A stretch of DNA of 8,903 bases from F23-B02 sp045599385 (GTDB taxonomy: Bacteria > Bacillota > Clostridia > Oscillospirales > Oscillospiraceae), in assembly GCA_045599385.1 (NCBI GenBank), contig JAZRVW010000015.1, forward strand, positions 1 to 8,903, read 5' to 3'. The translations under genes and the position numbers were made by a program. Under the pieces are notes generated by a model. That model saw only the letters and a program-made list of their open reading frames with translations. It ran no database searches and was not told the origin of the DNA. Numbering within the stretch: the stretch's first letter is position 1; each line of letters opens with the position of its first letter. This document shows, one piece after another, positions 7,740-8,903 of this stretch.

Positions 7740-7761
7740 AGAGCGGAAATTTCCGCTCTTT
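7738..7761. terminator. Bidirectional terminator between the exporter operon and the precursor gene
   Basis: A 9-bp stem (7738-7746 with 7753-7761, AAAGAGCGG/CCGCTCTTT) surrounds a self-complementary AAATTT loop. It overlaps the ABC2 stop codon. Reading on the - strand, the hairpin is followed by a T-rich tract (complement of the A-run at 7730-7737), so it should be stronger for the - strand precursor gene. On the + strand only three T follow. Confidence 0.8.
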
Positions 7762-7776
7762 ATAAGGGCCTGATTA

Positions 7777-7968
7777 TCAGGCATCGATTATGTCAAGAAA
7801 GGGAGCAATAATGCCGTCGCAGTCCGGAACGTTGCAAACGGAAGGCCGGTTGGAACCGTAAATCTTGCCGCATTTGCTGCACTTGTACTTTCTGACGCTG
7901 ATGATTGTTCCGCCGGAAACCTGCTCCATTTCCTGCTCGCCGAGTTCATTTATTTTCTTATCAGACAT
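7777..7968 (-). CDS. Double-glycine leader precursor with zinc-ribbon-like four-cysteine core
   Basis: This 63-residue peptide has a 20-residue leader ending in EQVSGG. Counting back from the predicted cut after G20, hydrophobic residues sit at -4 (V17), -7 (M14), -12 (L9) and -15 (I6), the positions read by C39 peptidases. The 43-residue core has cysteines at 30, 33, 45 and 50 (CxxC-x11-C-x4-C) with YKCSKCGKIYG, resembling zinc ribbons or rubredoxin knuckles, and a hydrophobic tail (GIIAPFLDIIDA). It is not an Nif11 or nitrile-hydratase leader, which are much longer. AAGGAGG lies 7 bases upstream. The gene converges on the PCAT/ABC2 operon, making it the natural cargo. Function could be bacteriocin, signal or metal-binding peptide; the four cysteines might instead form disulfides or thioethers. 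No maturase is seen nearby. Confidence 0.88.
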   Translation of the reverse strand: MSDKKINELGEQEMEQVSGGTIISVRKYKCSKCGKIYGSNRPSVCNVPDCDGIIAPFLDIIDA

Positions 7969-7975
7969 TTTTCTT

Positions 7976-7982
7976 CCTCCTT
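7976..7982 (-). promoter_or_regulatory. Strong ribosome binding site of the precursor gene
   Basis: On the - strand AAGGAGG lies exactly 7 bases before the ATG at 7968. This near-perfect site supports the small ORF as a real, well-translated gene. Confidence 0.88.
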
Positions 7983-7983
7983 C

Positions 7984-8012
7984 TTTGTCTTTGCATATAA
8001 TTATACGACAAA
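7984..8012. promoter_or_regulatory. Divergent promoter/operator region with two overlapping -10 boxes
   Basis: The 10-bp palindrome TATAATTATA (7996-8005) provides a perfect TATAAT on the + strand (7996-8001) and another on the - strand (8000-8005). It is flanked by inverted TTTGTC (7984-7989) and GACAAA (8007-8012) arms. Neither direction has a good TTGACA-like -35 at 16-18 bp, which suggests activator or alternative-sigma dependence. It sits in the 83-bp gap between the precursor gene and the sigma factor. Polymerase binding in the two directions would be mutually exclusive. Confidence 0.55.
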
Positions 8013-8036
8013 AGGAGAAAAAAGGCTACTGTTTTT

Positions 8037-8044
8037 AAAGGAGG
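8037..8044 (+). promoter_or_regulatory. Ribosome binding site of the sigma factor gene
   Basis: AAAGGAGG lies 7 bases before the ATG at 8052, a near-consensus site that fixes the start. Confidence 0.88.
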
Positions 8045-8051
8045 CTTTGCC

Positions 8052-8534
8052 ATGACAGCTACAGAACAGTTCAAAGCGGAAATATACACGGACTATTACG
8101 GCAAGGTTCTGGGTTATCTGAAAAAACAGCTTGGTGACCCCGAAACCGCCGAGGACATCGCCTCCGAGGTTTTCGTCAAGGTTTATGAGAAGCTGGACAG
8201 CTTTGACGAGAGCAGGGCTTCGCTTTCCACATGGATTTTCACCATAACACGCAACAAGCTTACGGACCACTTCCGCACCCGCAGGGTGATGAGCGAAATT
8301 CCCGAAACCTATGCCGACGAAAACGACATCGAGGAAAACTACTGCAATTCCGAAATGCTTGAAACTCTTGCCGACGCGCTTGAACAGCTTGATGAGCGCG
8401 AGCGGGATTTGATTGTCATGCGCTATTATTCAAAGCTGACGCTGAAGGAAATTGCGGAGAGAATGGACATCTCCTATGCCTATGTGAAGGTGCTTCACAA
8501 CAAGGCGCTTTCACAGATGCGAAAATTTTTCTGA
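8052..8534 (+). CDS. ECF-type RNA polymerase sigma factor (sigma-70 family)
   Basis: This 160-residue protein has only the two conserved sigma regions expected of an ECF factor. Region 2 (about 10-77) contains the ETAEDIASEVFVKVYEKL core-binding helix and the STWIFTITRNKLTDHFR -10 recognition helix. An acidic linker (about 81-100) joins it to region 4 (about 102-158), whose LTLKEIAERMDISYAYVKVL helix-turn-helix would contact the -35 element. It directs RNA polymerase to a subset of promoters. It is divergent from the double-glycine precursor gene and is followed by a 59-aa protein rather than by a recognisable membrane anti-sigma factor. Control of the precursor, its own gene or the export operon is plausible but unproven. 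No autoregulated promoter motif could be assigned with confidence. Confidence 0.92.
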   Translation: MTATEQFKAEIYTDYYGKVLGYLKKQLGDPETAEDIASEVFVKVYEKLDSFDESRASLSTWIFTITRNKLTDHFRTRRVMSEIPETYADENDIEENYCNSEMLETLADALEQLDERERDLIVMRYYSKLTLKEIAERMDISYAYVKVLHNKALSQMRKFF

Positions 8535-8584
8535 AAAACAATTAGCCATTCGGGAAAAATGCTCGTATATAGATATGAATTTAC

Positions 8585-8591
8585 GGAGGTG
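8585..8591 (+). promoter_or_regulatory. Ribosome binding site favouring a TTG start for the 59-aa gene
   Basis: GGAGGTG lies just upstream of the TTG at 8598, with 8 bases between GGAGG and the codon. An in-frame ATG at 8559 would add 13 residues but is preceded only by CGGGAAAA, so the TTG is preferred. Confidence 0.75.
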
Positions 8592-8597
8592 TTCGCC

Positions 8598-8777
8598 TTG
8601 GAAAATAAACTGAAAAGCATTTTTGAATATCAGCGCTTTGAAAATAACGGCAGACTTGCCGGAATGATAGCTGAAACGGAAGAAAGATACTCGGCAACAG
8701 AGCTCAGCGATGAAGCGCTGTTCTTTGTCAATGCCGCGGGAATTACCGACATCGGCAATGACAGAAACAAAGAATAA
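8598..8777 (+). CDS. Small 59-aa protein of unknown function downstream of the sigma factor
   Basis: I do not recognise a characterised family. The protein is charged and soluble-looking, with no membrane span or cysteine. Residues 1-35 (LKSIFEYQRF, RLAGMIAETEERY) look helical. Residues 36-48 read LSDEALFFVNAAG, which aligns with the LSDEELEQVSGG type of double-glycine leader, including hydrophobic residues at -4, -7 and -12, but with Ala-Ala replacing Gly-Gly. An 11-residue polar tail follows. It starts at TTG 63 bp after the sigma stop codon and ends at a strong terminator, so it is probably co-transcribed with the sigma factor. It could modulate the sigma factor or interact with the peptidase, but neither is shown by the sequence. 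Confidence 0.72.
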   Translation: MENKLKSIFEYQRFENNGRLAGMIAETEERYSATELSDEALFFVNAAGITDIGNDRNKE

Positions 8778-8814
8778 AAAGACAGCTTCGGGAAATGCCC
8801 GAAGCTGTCTTTTT
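8776..8814. terminator. Strong bidirectional terminator after the sigma operon
   Basis: A perfect 17-bp stem (8776-8792 with 8798-8814), GC-rich at the tip and A/T at the base, has an AAATG loop. The A-run on the left and the T-run on the right make it work in both directions. It separates the sigma operon from the convergent gene at 8835-8903. Confidence 0.93.
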
Positions 8815-8834
8815 AATTAGCTTATTGGATTAGC

Positions 8835-8903
8835 TCAGTCAACAAGGGAATTGTTGAGGAAGCGGAAGAATACAAAGCACAGACCGCCGCCCAGAAGAAT
8901 GTT
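8835..8903 (-). CDS. C-terminal end of a probable membrane protein (truncated by window)
   Basis: On the - strand the frame is open from the window edge to a TGA at 8835-8837 and encodes 22 residues. The first part (ILLGGGLCFVFF) is hydrophobic, followed by RFLNNSLVD, which suggests a last membrane span with a short tail. It converges on the sigma operon and shares its terminator. Too little is visible to name a family. Confidence 0.55.
   Translation of the reverse strand, partial: NILLGGGLCFVFFRFLNNSLVD

Noticed and set aside
7287..7784. 165-codon - strand frame overlapping the ABC2 end
   Set aside because: It reads through the terminator hairpin antisense to the ABC2 ATPase motifs and has no ribosome binding site, unlike the precursor gene next to it.
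7777..7968. Reading the small - strand gene as an ordinary cytoplasmic rubredoxin or ribosomal zinc-ribbon protein
   Set aside because: The N-terminal 20 residues match a double-glycine leader at every recognition position and the gene adjoins a C39 transporter, so a secreted precursor is the better reading.

Overview
The window looks like chromosomal DNA of a gut-type Gram-positive Clostridia (Ruminococcaceae/Oscillospiraceae-like). The evidence is strong AGGAGG-type ribosome binding sites, moderately high GC with many GCC/GGC/CGC codons, short intrinsic terminators with T-tracts, an ECF sigma factor, and a NHLM-type peptide export cassette with a shortened membrane-fusion protein. The lineage is inferred from style; no phylogenetic marker gene is present. 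No interval longer than about 100 bases lacks a gene or a recognisable signal.

Left part (1-2864, + strand): the 3' end of an RCC1-repeat protein, then a Hanks-type Ser/Thr kinase of 841 aa. The kinase has an intact catalytic domain, a low-complexity linker, one membrane span, a large extracytoplasmic stalk built on xxxLxxG heptads, and three C-terminal membrane spans. It ends at a strong intrinsic terminator.

Central part (2855-7761, + strand): a three-gene export operon. It encodes a short HlyD-like membrane-fusion protein (134 aa), a C39-peptidase-containing ABC transporter (PCAT, NHLM ABC1 type, 724 aa) and a second ABC transporter whose N-terminal domain shows no peptidase motif (NHLM ABC2 type, 732 aa). 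Its probable promoter overlaps the right arm of the kinase terminator, so the export operon seems to be uncoupled from the kinase.

Right part (7738-8903): a convergent small gene on the - strand encodes a 63-aa double-glycine precursor. Its leader has hydrophobic residues at -4, -7, -12 and -15 from the Gly-Gly site, as C39 peptidases require. Its 43-aa core carries four cysteines in a zinc-ribbon/rubredoxin-like pattern (CxxC-x11-C-x4-C). This is the likely cargo of the exporter. Divergent from it, across an 83-bp intergenic region with two overlapping -10 boxes, lies an ECF sigma factor followed by a 59-aa protein of unknown function. That protein contains a leader-like segment with Ala-Ala where the Gly-Gly would be. 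A bidirectional terminator follows, and then the last codons of a - strand gene that runs out of the window.

Proposed model (inference): the sigma factor and possibly the kinase regulate a small export system that cleaves and secretes a cysteine-rich, possibly metal-binding peptide. No RiPP maturase (LanM, radical SAM, YcaO, nitrile-hydratase-like) is visible here, so the product may be unmodified, or a maturase may lie outside the window.
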